A stretch of 50,952 nucleotides of DNA from Gracilariopsis chorda (Eukaryota; Rhodophyta; Florideophyceae; Gracilariales; Gracilariaceae): the NCBI GenBank assembly GCA_003194525.1, contig NBIV01000369.1, forward strand, positions 1 to 50,952, read 5' to 3'. Position numbers and translations under genes: made by a program. Under the pieces are notes generated by a model, which had not been told where the DNA came from, made no database searches, and saw nothing but the letters and a program-made list of their open reading frames with translations. Shown piece after piece: positions 37,935-48,226 of the stretch. Position 1 is the first letter of the stretch; the number at the start of each line of letters is the position of its first letter.

Positions 37935-39671
37935 TCACGATGCGAGTAGTTCGTCAAAGTCCGCATCCTCGTCCCAGTTTTCTGGCCCAGCCTCGACGGC
38001 ACATTCTGGATCATCCGGGTCTATGGCCATGAAACATGGGAATTCATCATCCTCCGTTGGGAGTGCTTCCCCACTTGTGGGTAAACGCGACAGGGCGTCG
38101 GCTTGGGTGTTCTGCGCGCCCTTTTTATAAATGACTTGAAAGTCATATTCCGCGAGGCGGAGTCTCCAGCGCATGAGGCCTCCCGACGGGTCGGAGATAT
38201 TCATTAACCAACTCAATCAGGCATTATCCGTGTACACGGTGAATTGAACTCCCATAAGGTAGGAGCGCAGAGTGTTCATCGCCCATTCGACGGCGAGGCA
38301 CTCTTTCTCCGATACGGAGTAGTACCGCTCATGAACATTGAGCGAGCGTGAACAATAACCAATTGGGTGTCGTTCCCCCTCGAGGGTGGTTTGAAAAAGA
38401 GCACACCCGACTTTGTAGTCGCTCGAATCCGTATCTACGGAGTATGGCAACCCAAGTTTTGGGAGATGTGGGATTGGTGCTGATGTGAAAGCCTCCTTCA
38501 AGGAGTTAAAGGCTTCCGATTGCTCGGGCGTAAATGTTCCCAGTTTTGGGGGGTTCTCCTTTCGCAACAACGCCTTCAGGGGCGCTCCAGTATCCGAAAA
38601 GTCCGGGATAAACCGTCGATAGACGTTGACCATCCCCAAAAAGGAGCACAGTTCCGTTTGAGTACGGGGCTCTTTCGCCTCAACGAGGGATTTGACTCGA
38701 GCTTTCTCGATCGCTAACCGTCCAGGACGGATAATGTGACCCAGATACTTCACAGTATCTGTGAAAAACTCGCATTTCCTCAACTTGAGGGTAATTCCCG
38801 CATCGCGGAGTACGGTCAGCACGTCTCGGACGTGAGTGAGATGGTCGTCCAACGAGTTGGAGAAGATGATAATATCATCAAGGTAGACCAGACAAATCCG
38901 CCACTTAAAGCGGTTGAGTAGAATATCTACTGCACGCCGAAAGGTGGCGGGGGCGTTGGTTTACCCAAATGGCATCCACTTGAAACGGTACGTTCCTGCG
39001 TGGCAGGTGAATGCAGTTTTGTCGCGATCCTCGTGTTTGAGAGGTACTTGCCAACATCCCCAATTGGCATCGAAAGCCTTGAAAACGGTGGCGTCTCCGA
39101 GGGAGTCAATACACTCGTCCATACGAGGGATAGGGTACGTGTCCCTAACAGTAACGGCATTGAGCCGGCGGTAGTCGACACAGAACCTCCAGGTTCTGTC
39201 GGCCTTCAAAGCCAGTACAACTGGAGATGCCCAGGGTGATTGAGTGGGCTCAATCACACCTGCAAGGAGCATCTTGTCCACTTGGGACTGCTCCTCTTCC
39301 CGAGCTTTCGGAACTGCCCTGTAAGGGGGTTGTGCAACCGGTCGCGCACCGGGGAATAAATCGGTCCGGTGTTCCGTTGCATTACTCTCGCCAAGCGAGC
39401 CATCCCACATTGTGGTGAATTCCCGTAATTGTACGGAGTTTGTCGCGGTGCGACTCTGGCACGTGGCTGAAGTCCAGTGCTTCAAGTGCCTTTTCCGGAT
39501 CAATCCCGTCGTTGCTCGATGGAGCATTGTCCTGTGGAACAGGTATGGTTCGCAATTCCGAGTTACTCGGTCTGTTCGACGCTGAAGTAGCGGTTTCCTC
39601 CCCCTCCTTAGACTTGACGTCTTCAGACGGCGGGGCAAACTCGTCAGAAGAGGTGGTAACTCCGAGTACAT
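37935..39671 (-). pseudogene. Gypsy-2 reverse transcriptase and RNase H
   Basis: RT begins near 39420 after a frameshift (PGARPVAQPPYRAVPKAREEE). It includes VDYRRLNAVTVRDTYPIPR, a TAA in the PFG(L)TNAPATF motif at about 38959, the catalytic LVYLDDIIIFS (about 38875) and YLGHIIRPGRL. RNase H follows (VDTSDYKVG type start, YSVSEKECLAVEWA, FTVYTDNA) with TGA codons at 38217 and 37935. All frames agree except for the shift near 39430. The protein is clearly that of a Ty3/gypsy chromovirus-like element, inactivated by three in-frame stops. Confidence 0.9.
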
Positions 39672-40622
39672 CGGCGGCTGTCATCTTCGTTGGCAGCATT
39701 CCCATAGGATGTGGACACTCCCAATTACTTGGTGTTTTACCAAATACTGGGGGTGTTTGCCAAGGTTGGCAACCAATATCCGGAAAGGAACATCCGGGGA
39801 AATGGAGACAATTCCATTAGCCAGCGCCAGCTGGGATTTCTCGTACAACGAGGCGAGGGGTTGTATAACCCGAAGACCGTGTTGACGGGAATTTACCTGC
39901 ACCCAGACTTGGGACTCAGGTGGTATAGAAACCGAGGCAGCGACGCGGAGCTTAGTGGACTCGCGGGACGCGGGCGGTGGTTCCTGCGCAGCAGGGAGCG
40001 GAACTTGTTTCCGAGAGTACCGCTTTAGTGGGCAGCGAACAATCGGAACCGACGATTCGTCGTCAACTTCTACACGCCTGAGGCGGGGCCTGATTGCGTC
40101 GACAAATCTGTCGCAGTAATCACATCCCAGTATAACTGGTGCTGCCAATGAACGGCAAACGATGAATTCCAACTTCACCACAGAGGTACCAAGTCTCACG
40201 ACGAGGTCCACTGTGACCACCGTTTGTGACGGATTGTTGTTCGCATCCGAAATGTCGGGGACCGCGTCAGAGTGGATACGAGACCGCACAAGTGGTGGTG
40301 ACAATGATTCCACAACAATGTTGGGGCCTGCACCTGTATCCAGGACGGTGAGAAACCTCATCATAAACTGGGGATCAAGGACAAGGTCGGCATAGGCCTT
40401 ATAGTTGCGCTTGGCCAAGACCAAGACTCTACCGGGAATCCGGGGATTTTTACTCCGTATCCACGGGCGACGCAACACACCGAGGTGCGCAGAGTCCGCG
40501 TCAGCGGTGTCTTTCGTCGAGAGGACTTTCACCGGCAAGCGAGGCGAGGACGCCTCGGGTGCCAACAGCCTCTTGTCTGAGGACGCCTCTCCCAAAGGGG
40601 AGACTCCCTCAGTTAGTTTTCC
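39672..40622 (-). pseudogene. Gypsy-2 protease
   Basis: The pol frame starts in the -1 frame relative to gag. The aspartic protease active site LDTGAGPNIV is at about 40335, and the flap/exit motif APVILGCDYCDRFVD at about 40120. The frame ends at a TGA (39681), but the neighbouring frame carries the continuation (LPTKMTAADVLGV...), so a small indel near 39715 is followed by a compensating one near 39430. The enzyme cleaves the Gag-Pol polyprotein. Confidence 0.85.
40577..40622 (-). promoter_or_regulatory. Gypsy-2 gag-pol -1 frameshift signal
   Basis: Minus strand: the last two gag codons form G-GAA-AAC (40616-40622), a slippery heptamer of the relaxed lentivirus-like type, directly before the gag TAA (40613-40615). 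A two-tier stem follows: CTGAGG (40607-40612) pairs with CCTCAG (40577-40582), and inside it TCTCCC (40598-40603) pairs with GGGAGA (40588-40593) around a CTTT loop. Slipping back one base enters the protease frame. The spacer of 3 nt is short. The stem may also simply be one of the many mini-hairpins of this element. Confidence 0.6.
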
Positions 40623-42727
40623 GCCTTCGGCGGTGGGTTGGTTTCCTCGACAAAGAGAGCTTCATCCCGTTGACGGGGGTTTGTATCCCCATAAGCGGGG
40701 GTTGCAACGGATGGTTGCGCGATCTCCCGAATCGGGGTGTATGAAGCTTGCCACGCACGCGGGGTCTGTGGTAGGGCATGGGGAAATTCCGTTTTAGCAC
40801 GGAGGTAGGAAGCCGTCGGGACGGAACGTTTCTCCTCTGGAGTGAGGGTCTCGTAGTTTGCCACCACCTTGGCCACATCCTTCAGTGAGCAGATACAATG
40901 AGGCGAGGTATGACCATGGGAATAACAAAGGTGGCCAATGAGGGCCAACACCGCGACACGCGGATTATTATTCCGAGTATCGGAGAAACGAACCACAGGG
41001 CGGGTGTCAGTCCATCCAGGCCGTTGATAACGGGGTTGACCGTTTGAAAACTGGAATCGTTGGGGTTGGACCCGACCGTTACCACCGTATAGAACGGGAT
41101 CTTCTGTTCCCGTATCACGGGTCATCTCCGTCGTTGACGGTAAGCCACTGGTGGGTATCGACCCACCATCCCCCTGCACTAAATGCATCGTATCAAATCC
41201 CTGTCCAGGGTTCCCATCCGCAGTGAGCGGGAGTGAGGAAGCTTCGCTTTCCAGCAACAAAGCCTTGGTGGATTTCATCCGATTGTTCGGGGTTCTTGCC
41301 CGACGTGCATCCCCTTCCGCTCGAGCTTGTTGGACCAGCTCTAGGTAGGTGATCCTCCGCTTATCCTCACGATAACGGGTAACTAAACTCCGGACTACCG
41401 GGTCAAGACCATCGATGAACATTGTGCAGCGCTCCCCAACGGGGTATACATTACCACATCTGTGGAAAGCCTTGTTAAGGCGCACCGAGTAATTGGTCTC
41501 GGTCTCTCCAGCGCGCTGGCGTGTATCTCGCAAAGCGAGGATAGCCTGCTGAATAGCGGTGTTTGTGGCGTAGGAGCGCAGTACATACTGCACAGCCTCC
41601 GGCAAACATGTAACTCCTCCGTCGAAGGCGCGAGATGATCCTCTGACAGAGATGTATTGGTCCTCCACCACCCCCCGTAAGAAATATGGTAAAGCCAAAT
41701 AGGCTTGTCTCTCATTCATACCAAGGATATCGGCCTCCGCTACAAAGCGGGATAAGAAATCCAGTCTAAAATACTGGTTGCGGAGCGAGAGCTGCATTCG
41801 CTTAATGCAGTCTCGCACCTTTCCCGTACCACGGGGCGTACGTCCAAGTTACGAATCTTCGAGTCGGTAGTGCCGGTATGACAAAAGATTCCGGTAATCC
41901 GGGTTTGTCGGTTTCAATTCCCGGAGACCGGGGTGTCTTCTCCCCTTTCGGCGGGCGCGGATCACACCTTCGGTGGCCGATGACCGCTTTGGGCGGGAGG
42001 GGTAGCCTCGCTTATCGTCCTCAGAGTCGGAGTCCGAGGAGCTCGGGCTATTCGAAGGATTTCGGGATGAATCCGAAGATGTCGAAGAGTCCGAGTCCGA
42101 GTATTTTCGGTGGTGTTTCCGCTTATGACTGCGTTTCTTTTTCCCAGCATATTGGTGATTTCGAGACGCAGTCGGTACCGGATCATCCGGGGATGGTTTT
42201 TGCATGAGAAAGAACTGCTCCAGTATCTCCAAGCAAGCACCAATCCGATCAAATCGAGACTCAACTCCTTCGATGAAGGTGGCGGGTTGCTCCAAACTCT
42301 CCAAAACGGAGTTGACATCAGACCGTAAGATACGGAGGTCCTCGGCAACCTCTTTCACAGGGGATGCCATAACCACCTCTTGGAGGGATTTCAATTCCCA
42401 TACAAGGGTGTTGTGGGCGGTCTACAGTGCGCAGACCTGGGAATCCAGGGATGTCCCCTGGGGGGTGTTGTCGACCGTTCCACGGGAGTTTGATACCGCG
42501 ACTGCGGGAGTCGATGCATCATTCCCCTGCGGGGGTTACAACGACGGCAAAACAGTGTTCCGGGGTTCCTGGGGTTGGTTTGAATTCCTCGAAGAGGGTC
42601 CACTAGCGAAGCTGGAGCCGGTCCGCTTCGTAATGCGGGATATGAACCGAACTTCGGGGACTTCTCCACCATCGTGGGAACGACTGCGGGTGACCGCACG
42701 CTCCGCATCCGAGGGTTGCCCCGACAT
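40613..42727 (-). pseudogene. gag: Gypsy-2 Gag
   Basis: Gag starts at 42727 with MSGQPSDAERAVTRSRS, matching the Gypsy-4 start MSRRPSSAEPAVTRSRS. One frame runs to 40613 with in-frame stops at about 42536 and 41849 (the latter TAA where Gypsy-4 has TCA). An Asp/Ser-rich linker with SSDSDSEDD and a basic patch (KKRSHKRKHHRK) leads to the capsid-like region (41818 leftward), including LDFLSRFVAEADILGMNERQAYLALPYFLRG and ETNYSVRLNKAFHRCG. A Cys/His cluster (CYSHGHTSPHC) near 40925 may be a degenerate zinc knuckle. It packages the element RNA. Confidence 0.88.
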
Positions 42728-42807
42728 GAAGAGCTACCGTCACGACGGAAACAATTCCGCAACTTCCGGGAAGTGGAAGATGAACCTCGAAAGAGGGAAA
42801 ACAAACA

Positions 42808-42829
42808 CCGATTCTAAGTCACGAGACCA
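42808..42829 (-). other. Gypsy-2 primer-binding site
   Basis: Three bases inside the 5' LTR the minus strand reads TGGTCTCGTGACTTAG and on. The same place in Gypsy-4 reads TGGTCTCCCGACCTAG. The Gypsy-4 version is the complement of a tRNA 3' end of the form ...CTAGG-TCGGGAG-A-CCA, a good T-stem and acceptor stem. The Gypsy-2 copy has three differences. Confidence 0.75.
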
Positions 42830-42832
42830 CTT

Positions 42833-43663
42833 TGTGGTGCAATGACCCAAAGGGGAAAACACCGAAAGACGTTCGGGATCTTTCTCTCACGAGTTGAACC
42901 CAGTTGGGTAGAGCCCTCCCAGAGGTGTCACGGCGAAGCCGGTTTCTAAGACCAGGAACACCTGTCACGACTTGCGCAGGGAGGTGAAGGCGAAGAATCG
43001 GTATCCGCGTGAGCGGGGTGTGGTTTTCAGTAGAGCTATGTTTCCACGTAAGTGGGGATGTGTAAGCGGGTGCACACAGAACGGCTGCGGGTAGCGGGAT
43101 GTACTACCCTGAAAGGGGGAAAGGAGGAGAGTGAAGGGAAAGGAGGAAGAGTGGGCGAGGCTGAGTCGCGAGAGCGACCAATTAATACGGCAATGCCGGT
43201 GGACAGGACTCCCTATACAGGGCAAAACACCAATGTGATTGGAACAATTATACTCCCAAGGATGGGTCTCTTTAGGTGTGCAAGGGGGTTAGAGGTCCCG
43301 TGGTTCGCGGCGTTTCTCTCCAAGGAGGAGTTGAGAACGCGCGGAAGCGGCAACAACTAGAGCCAATTTCCCAGGTTGGGGTCCCTTGTTGGGGAAGGTT
43401 TACTGGTGCGACGGCAGTGCGCCGTCGCACTAAAAACTAGCTTCCCAGAAATGGGTGTGAAAATAATAAATAAAATCAACTAAAATACTCCACATTTCGT
43501 GGCAACATCCACTACTGTGGCCAACCGCCAATTGGCCCAAAACCGTTTCCTACGTGTCCATATCCACCATAGTGGGGCGTAGTTCATATACACAATACAC
43601 AACCGATAATATCTGGAAAACAATCAAGTACCAGGAATCCCTCCCTGAGGGCGTTGCACTTCA
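42833..43663 (-). repeat. Gypsy-2 5' LTR
   Basis: 831 bp, homologous to 32210-33051, with the outer end against the target duplication TGTTC (43664-43668). Mini-hairpins are in the same places as in the 3' LTR (for example 43005-43016). Confidence 0.95.
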
Positions 43664-43668
43664 TGTTC

Positions 43669-44098
43669 CATAATGTCAATGAATGGTCCGACCATGAAAT
43701 AATATCTTAAGCAAACCTGCATCCGATTCCACATATATTCCGGATAATCGTGAGACTGAACTAGTTTGAAGCCCCAACTTTCAATAGATTTTCCAGCTAC
43801 GACGAAAGATAAAAATTCGTTATCGGGATTTCAAGTGAAGGAATCGATGTTGAGACTCATGCTTGAAGTTGCTGAAATTGTTAACGTTCAGAGCTGTATT
43901 TATCAACGAGAGCAGGTGGTGCTGAGGTGATGATCGTTTGACTATCCACCCATCGATTATCAGTGTCGTCTGTACCTTTATATTGAACGAGGTACTCTAA
44001 CTTGCTCTTATTGACAATATGTTTCAGGACTTGATCGATGCCTTGGCGTTCAGTATTGACAACTTGTTCAGCAGCAGATCTATTTCCGCTATTCGCTT
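43669..44098 (-). pseudogene. Gypsy-3 chromodomain and 3' region
   Basis: Reading leftward from the solo LTR junction, the frame N-S-G-N-R-S-A-A-E-Q-V-V continues into a chromodomain (GIDQVLKHIVNKSKLEYLVQYKGTDD...WVDSQTI), ending at a stop at 43881. Joined across one CGCTT copy it continues the integrase frame exactly (K-K-E-A then N-S-G-N). The 43669-43880 part is noncoding 3' sequence up to the Gypsy-2 insertion. Confidence 0.9.
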
Positions 44099-44895
44099 TG
44101 TAGTGCAATGCCCAGAAGCGGGAGCGCACCGAAAGACGTTCGGGATCTTTCCTCGTTAGAGGTGAGCCCAGTTGGGTAGAGCCCCCCCAGAAGTGGCACG
44201 ACTATGTCGGGTTGCAATGCCGAGGCCAGCTGTCGTGACTTGCGCAGGGAGGTTGAGGCAAGAATCGGGTATCCGCAGCAGCGGTGTATGGGGGTGGTTA
44301 TCCTCGAGAGAGGTGAGGGTTCCACGTTAGTGGCACGCGCGAACACGAGCCGTGGGTAGCGGGGAAGCCACCCTATAAGTGGAAAAATAAGGGGGAGCTG
44401 AGTCACGAGTGTCGTGACGAAGACTAACGGCAGTGCCGGGAAATAAACCTTATACAAGGCGAACACCAAGACAGCTGGAATAACAGTCCAAATACTCGGG
44501 TCCTTTAGATAGGCAAGGGGATTCGACTTCCCGTATGCGACGGTGCTTCCCTCCAAAGAGGAGTAGAGAACACGCGAAGGCGGTGAGGTCTAGAGCCAAT
44601 TCCCCAGGTTGGGGTCCCTTGTTTGGGAAGGTTTACTGGTGTGACGGCAACCCGCCGGCGCACTAAGTACTAACCATCCCAGAAATGGGTGTAAAAACAA
44701 TAAATAGAATTAACTGAATTACTCCACTTCGGTGGTTCATGCCCACTACTGTGGCCAACCGCCAATTGACTCTTCCATGTCCCACGTGCCAAAACCATCA
44801 TTCAGTGGTCGTAATTCATGCAATGAATACATTACCAAAACATTCTGGAAATCAACCAAGTACCAAGAATCCCTCTCTGAGGGCATTGCACTTCA
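44099..44895 (-). repeat. Solo LTR of the Gypsy-2 family, inserted in Gypsy-3
   Basis: 797 bp starting TGTAGTGCAATG and ending GCATTGCACTTCA on the plus strand, diverged from the Gypsy-2 LTRs. It is flanked by perfect CGCTT duplications (44094-44098 and 44896-44900). No internal element sequence is present, so it is a solo LTR left by recombination. It sits exactly between the integrase C-terminus and the chromodomain of Gypsy-3. Confidence 0.95.
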
Positions 44896-46000
44896 CGCTT
44901 CTTTCTTCTCTGCATAAAACGGTTTTAACAATGAGATATGAAATGTGTGTTGTATGTTCTCCATACTCTTTGGAAGTTCGAGTTTGTAGGATCTCCCCTC
45001 CGCAAGAACTTTGATTATGTCAAACGGGCCAATATACCTTGGTGTAAGTTTCCTTGCACGGCCGTGTTTGAGATTTAAGTTCTTGGTAGATAGTAATACT
45101 TGATCTCCTCTCTGAAATGTTCGATTCTCTTGCGTGCCTTTATGAGCGTCAATCATTCTTTTATTTTTGTTTCTGATTGAATTTTGCGCGACTTGGGTTG
45201 CATATTTTATGTTTTCTATAAACTTCTGCGTTGCGTCATTTGATATCTCAACTTCGTCACGATATATGAAGTCTGCTATAGTAACAGGATGTTGGTAATA
45301 CTCTAAGAAGAATGGTGTTTCATTGGTTGCATCATTTATGTTATTACTGTAAGCAAATTCAATACCAGATAGAAATATATCCCAGTCTCTTCGTGTATAA
45401 CTAATGAAGCATTTTAACATTTCCTCATAAGTACAGATCGCTCTTTCAGATTGTCCATCGGTTTGTGGATGAAATGAGGTTGAAAGGTTGAGCTTCACTT
45501 TGAGAATTTGCATAAGTTCCTTCGAAACGCTTCCTGCAAACCTTGGGTCTCTGTCTGAGATGATTTTGCGCGGTAGTCCATGGAGTCGATAAACTTCTTT
45601 ATAAAAGGTCTCGGCTGTATCCTTCGCATTTAGGGTTCGCTTCATTAGAATAAAATTTATGCGCTTTGATAATTTGTCAAAGACGACTAAAATGGAGCTC
45701 ATTCCTTCTTTAGTTTGGGGTAAATCAAATATAAAATTCATTGAAATGATCTCCCATTTCTTACATGGAGGTGGAAAAGGTCTCAATTTTCCATATAACT
45801 TTTAATTCGTACTTTTAGACCTTTGACACTAAAGACAATTCTTAATGTAATTTTTTATATCATCACTCATCTTTGGCCAAAAGAAATCTCGTTTAACTAA
45901 AGAGATTGTTCTTTGAGCTTCTCTATGCGCACCAAGGAGTGATCCGTGATCATCGAAGAGTACTTGTTCTCTCACATTTTCGTGAGGAATTCATAAGCGT
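44896..46000 (-). pseudogene. Gypsy-3 integrase
   Basis: The zinc module (HREAQRTISLVKRDFFWP, then C-x2-C with a stop between) lies at about 45960-45830. The core is open from 45786 for 297 codons: N17 where the first catalytic Asp is expected (ISMNFIFDLP; the family consensus is M-D-F), then D78 (ISDRDPRF) and E114 (TDGQSER). The C-terminal GPFDIIKVLAEGRSYKLELP region follows, ending in LLKPFYAEKK at the solo LTR. The Asp-to-Asn change would abolish strand transfer. Chromodomain follows at 44098. Confidence 0.9.
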
Positions 46001-46294
46001 TCTTCGAGGTATAATCTTCCGTTCTTCCACTGCAATGGTTTCCAGGGATTTCTTGCATAATCGTTAAAGAATTCGTCTTGTTCATACTCGTGGTCTCAAG
46101 TCTACAATATTCTTTCGTTTGTACTTATTGTGGCTACACTGGACAGCTTTCTTATCATGTCTGTTCATAATTCATCTACCTCTTTATGCTTGCGGGACAA
46201 GGCATCAGCAACGTGATTTGCCTTTCCTTTAATATATTTAACATCATACTTAATTTCTTGCATAAATTCCACCCATCTTGCTTTGCTTTCTTGA

Positions 46295-47427
46295 TCAGCT
46301 TTTCTGTGACTCGAGATACTTTAAGGGATGATGATTTGTAAGTATATTGAAATTGGATCCGTGGAGATAGGATCTCCGGGTTTCAAGTGCAAACACTATA
46401 CCCAAGGGTTCCCGTTCATTAGTCGGGTAGCCCTGCTCCGTTGGTGATAATTTACGTGAGGCATAGGCGACAGGCCTACTACCTTTTTCATATGTTTGTG
46501 TAAGTACGGCACCTATCCCTGTCTGTGATGCGTCAGTCGTTAACTCATTTGGTTCATTGGGATGGGCACATCTCAAAATTGGAGCATTACTTAAAGCTTG
46601 TTTGAGTTGCTGGAAGACATTCTGTTCTTTTTTGGACCACTGGAATGTTACTGACTTCTTTGTTAGATCAGTGAGTGGTACGGCTAGTTTTGAGAAATCT
46701 TGTACAAATCTTCTGTAGTAATTACACAAACCTAAAAAGCTTTGGACTTGGGTAACTAAAGTTGATACTTCCCAGTTCCTCATAGCTTCTGTTTTCTTGG
46801 GGTCTACTTTAATACCTTCTGATGTGATTATGTGTCCTAAATATTCGATGGAAGTTCTCATAAATTCACATTTGGAGAGCTTTCCATAAAGCTTATTCTT
46901 TTTAAGTACCTCAAGCGCCTGCTTCATATGTTTAATATGTTCTTCCTTATTCTTACTATAGATAAAAATGTCATCTAGGTATACTAGGATGAAAGAATCT
47001 AGGTAAGGATGGAAGATAATATTCATGTAAGTTTGAAAACATCCAGGAGCACCGGTAAGCCCAAAGAGTGTTACGAGATATTCAAACTGACCATATCTTG
47101 TGCAAAATGCGGTTTTTCTATATCTTCTTCTCTTACTCTGATTTGATTATAACCAGATCAGTCTATTACAGAGAATAGTTTTACGCCACCCACTTGATAC
47201 CATACTTCATCTATTCTTGGGAGTGGTACTTGATTCTTAATTGTTTGCTTGTTAAGTGCTCTATAATCGATGTACATTCTCAGACTCCCATTCTTTTTCT
47301 TTGTAAATAGAACCGGACTTCCCCAAGGACTAATGCTTGGTCTTATGAAACCATGAGCTAGTAAATCATCTAATTGTAACTTCATTTCTTGCAATTCAGA
47401 CATTGATAATTTACATATAGGTCCCAT
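46295..47427 (-). pseudogene. Gypsy-3 reverse transcriptase and RNase H
   Basis: RT starts in the frame 47427-47158 ([42 protein letters not shown]). After a degenerate stretch it continues from 47026 with FILVYLDDIFIYSK (catalytic YLDD intact), KCEFMRTSIEYLGHIIT and FLGLCNYYRRFV. RNase H follows: LTTDASQTGIGAVLTQ, YASRKLSPTEQ and [10 protein letters not shown]. It is a standard Ty3/gypsy arrangement, broken between 47157 and 47026. The remainder to 46001 holds the RNase H end in poor frame. Confidence 0.9.
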
Positions 47428-47539
47428 CTTAGGTTTGCGCCTTCTTCGAGATTCATTCTCATTAAAACTTCTCTATGGGGCGGTAAATCTTTCGGTAGAT
47501 CTTCCAGGAAGATATCTTTATATTTTTTTAATAGCTTCT

Positions 47540-48160
47540 TCAGTTGATATCCACTTTATTTCCGGCTCTCAGCTCGGGAGTACTAGAAAACTCATTATAA
47601 GGCCTTAAACTCTTTTCAGGCTTAGACGGATCTTGGTCTAAATTTACCTGTTCTTCATAAGGCATAGACTTACTCTCGTCTATAATTGCCTTCATAATAA
47701 CATGATATATCATGGATTTACTCTTCCTTACACGTCTTACGAACTGCTTACTGGTAACTAGGAATAAAGGCCGATATGAGACCCCGTACGTTCCAGCCTC
47801 TGCGTCCAGAGTTATTTGCTTTCCTTCGATATTGATTAGCATACGGTTCAATTTCCAATTTATTATTGGAATTATGTCTGAATCCCACAACTTACCTAGT
47901 ATGATGTCATAAGATATCAGATCTACCACATAGGGATTAATTTGGAAGTATGGGTCACCAATTTTTAGAAAAAGCTTTCTAGAACTCACGTTCATAGGAA
48001 CCAGAGTTCCATCCCATAGTTCTGCTTGCAACTTTGACTTTTGAAATTGCAGGTTACACTTTTCTGCAAAGCATTCAGAGATTATAATCTCCTTACATCC
48101 AGTGTCAATGAGAACACTACATTTTTGTGGATTTTTCTTTCAAACTTCTCCCTTGAATAC
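47540..48160 (-). pseudogene. Gypsy-3 protease
   Basis: A retropepsin with its active site at about 48085-48115 (SVLIDTGCKEIIIS) and the second half from 48031 (PYVVDLISYDIILGKLWDSD). The region to 48226, where Gypsy-4 interrupts it, is the start of the protease or the end of gag. It cleaves the polyprotein. The frame is broken near 48035-48040. Confidence 0.8.
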
Positions 48161-48226
48161 TATGAACGGGCACCTTTTGGTGATACGTCCCTTGTAGGCA
48201 GGGAAGGAACATAATGTGTTAATATT

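Larger units (their letters stand above)
32210..43663 (-). mobile_element. Gypsy-2: GC-rich Ty3/gypsy element with antisense gene and hairpin-studded sequence
   Basis: An 11,454-bp minus-strand element flanked by TGTTC (32205-32209 and 43664-43668). Order from the 5' LTR (right): tRNA-type primer-binding site, gag, frameshift signal, protease, RT, RNase H, integrase, a very long linker, chromodomain, then an antisense gene, polypurine tract and 3' LTR. Several in-frame stops and frameshifts show it is inactive, but all domains are recognisable. The solo LTR at 44099 and Gypsy-4 belong to the same family. The whole sequence carries an unusual density of tiny perfect hairpins. Confidence 0.95.
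31595..48226 (-). mobile_element. Gypsy-3: AT-rich chromodomain Ty3/gypsy element, split three times
   Basis: A minus-strand element whose 3' LTR is at 31595-31887 and whose 5' part runs off the window beyond the Gypsy-4 insertion. Visible pieces, right to left: protease (48160-47540), RT/RNase H (47427-46295), integrase (46000-44896), chromodomain (44098-43881), 3' untranslated region (43668-... and ...-31888), polypurine tract and LTR. It is interrupted by Gypsy-4 at 48227, a solo LTR at 44099-44895 and Gypsy-2 at 32210-43663. Its AT-rich composition contrasts sharply with the GC-rich invaders, and it has several frame breaks. Confidence 0.85.
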
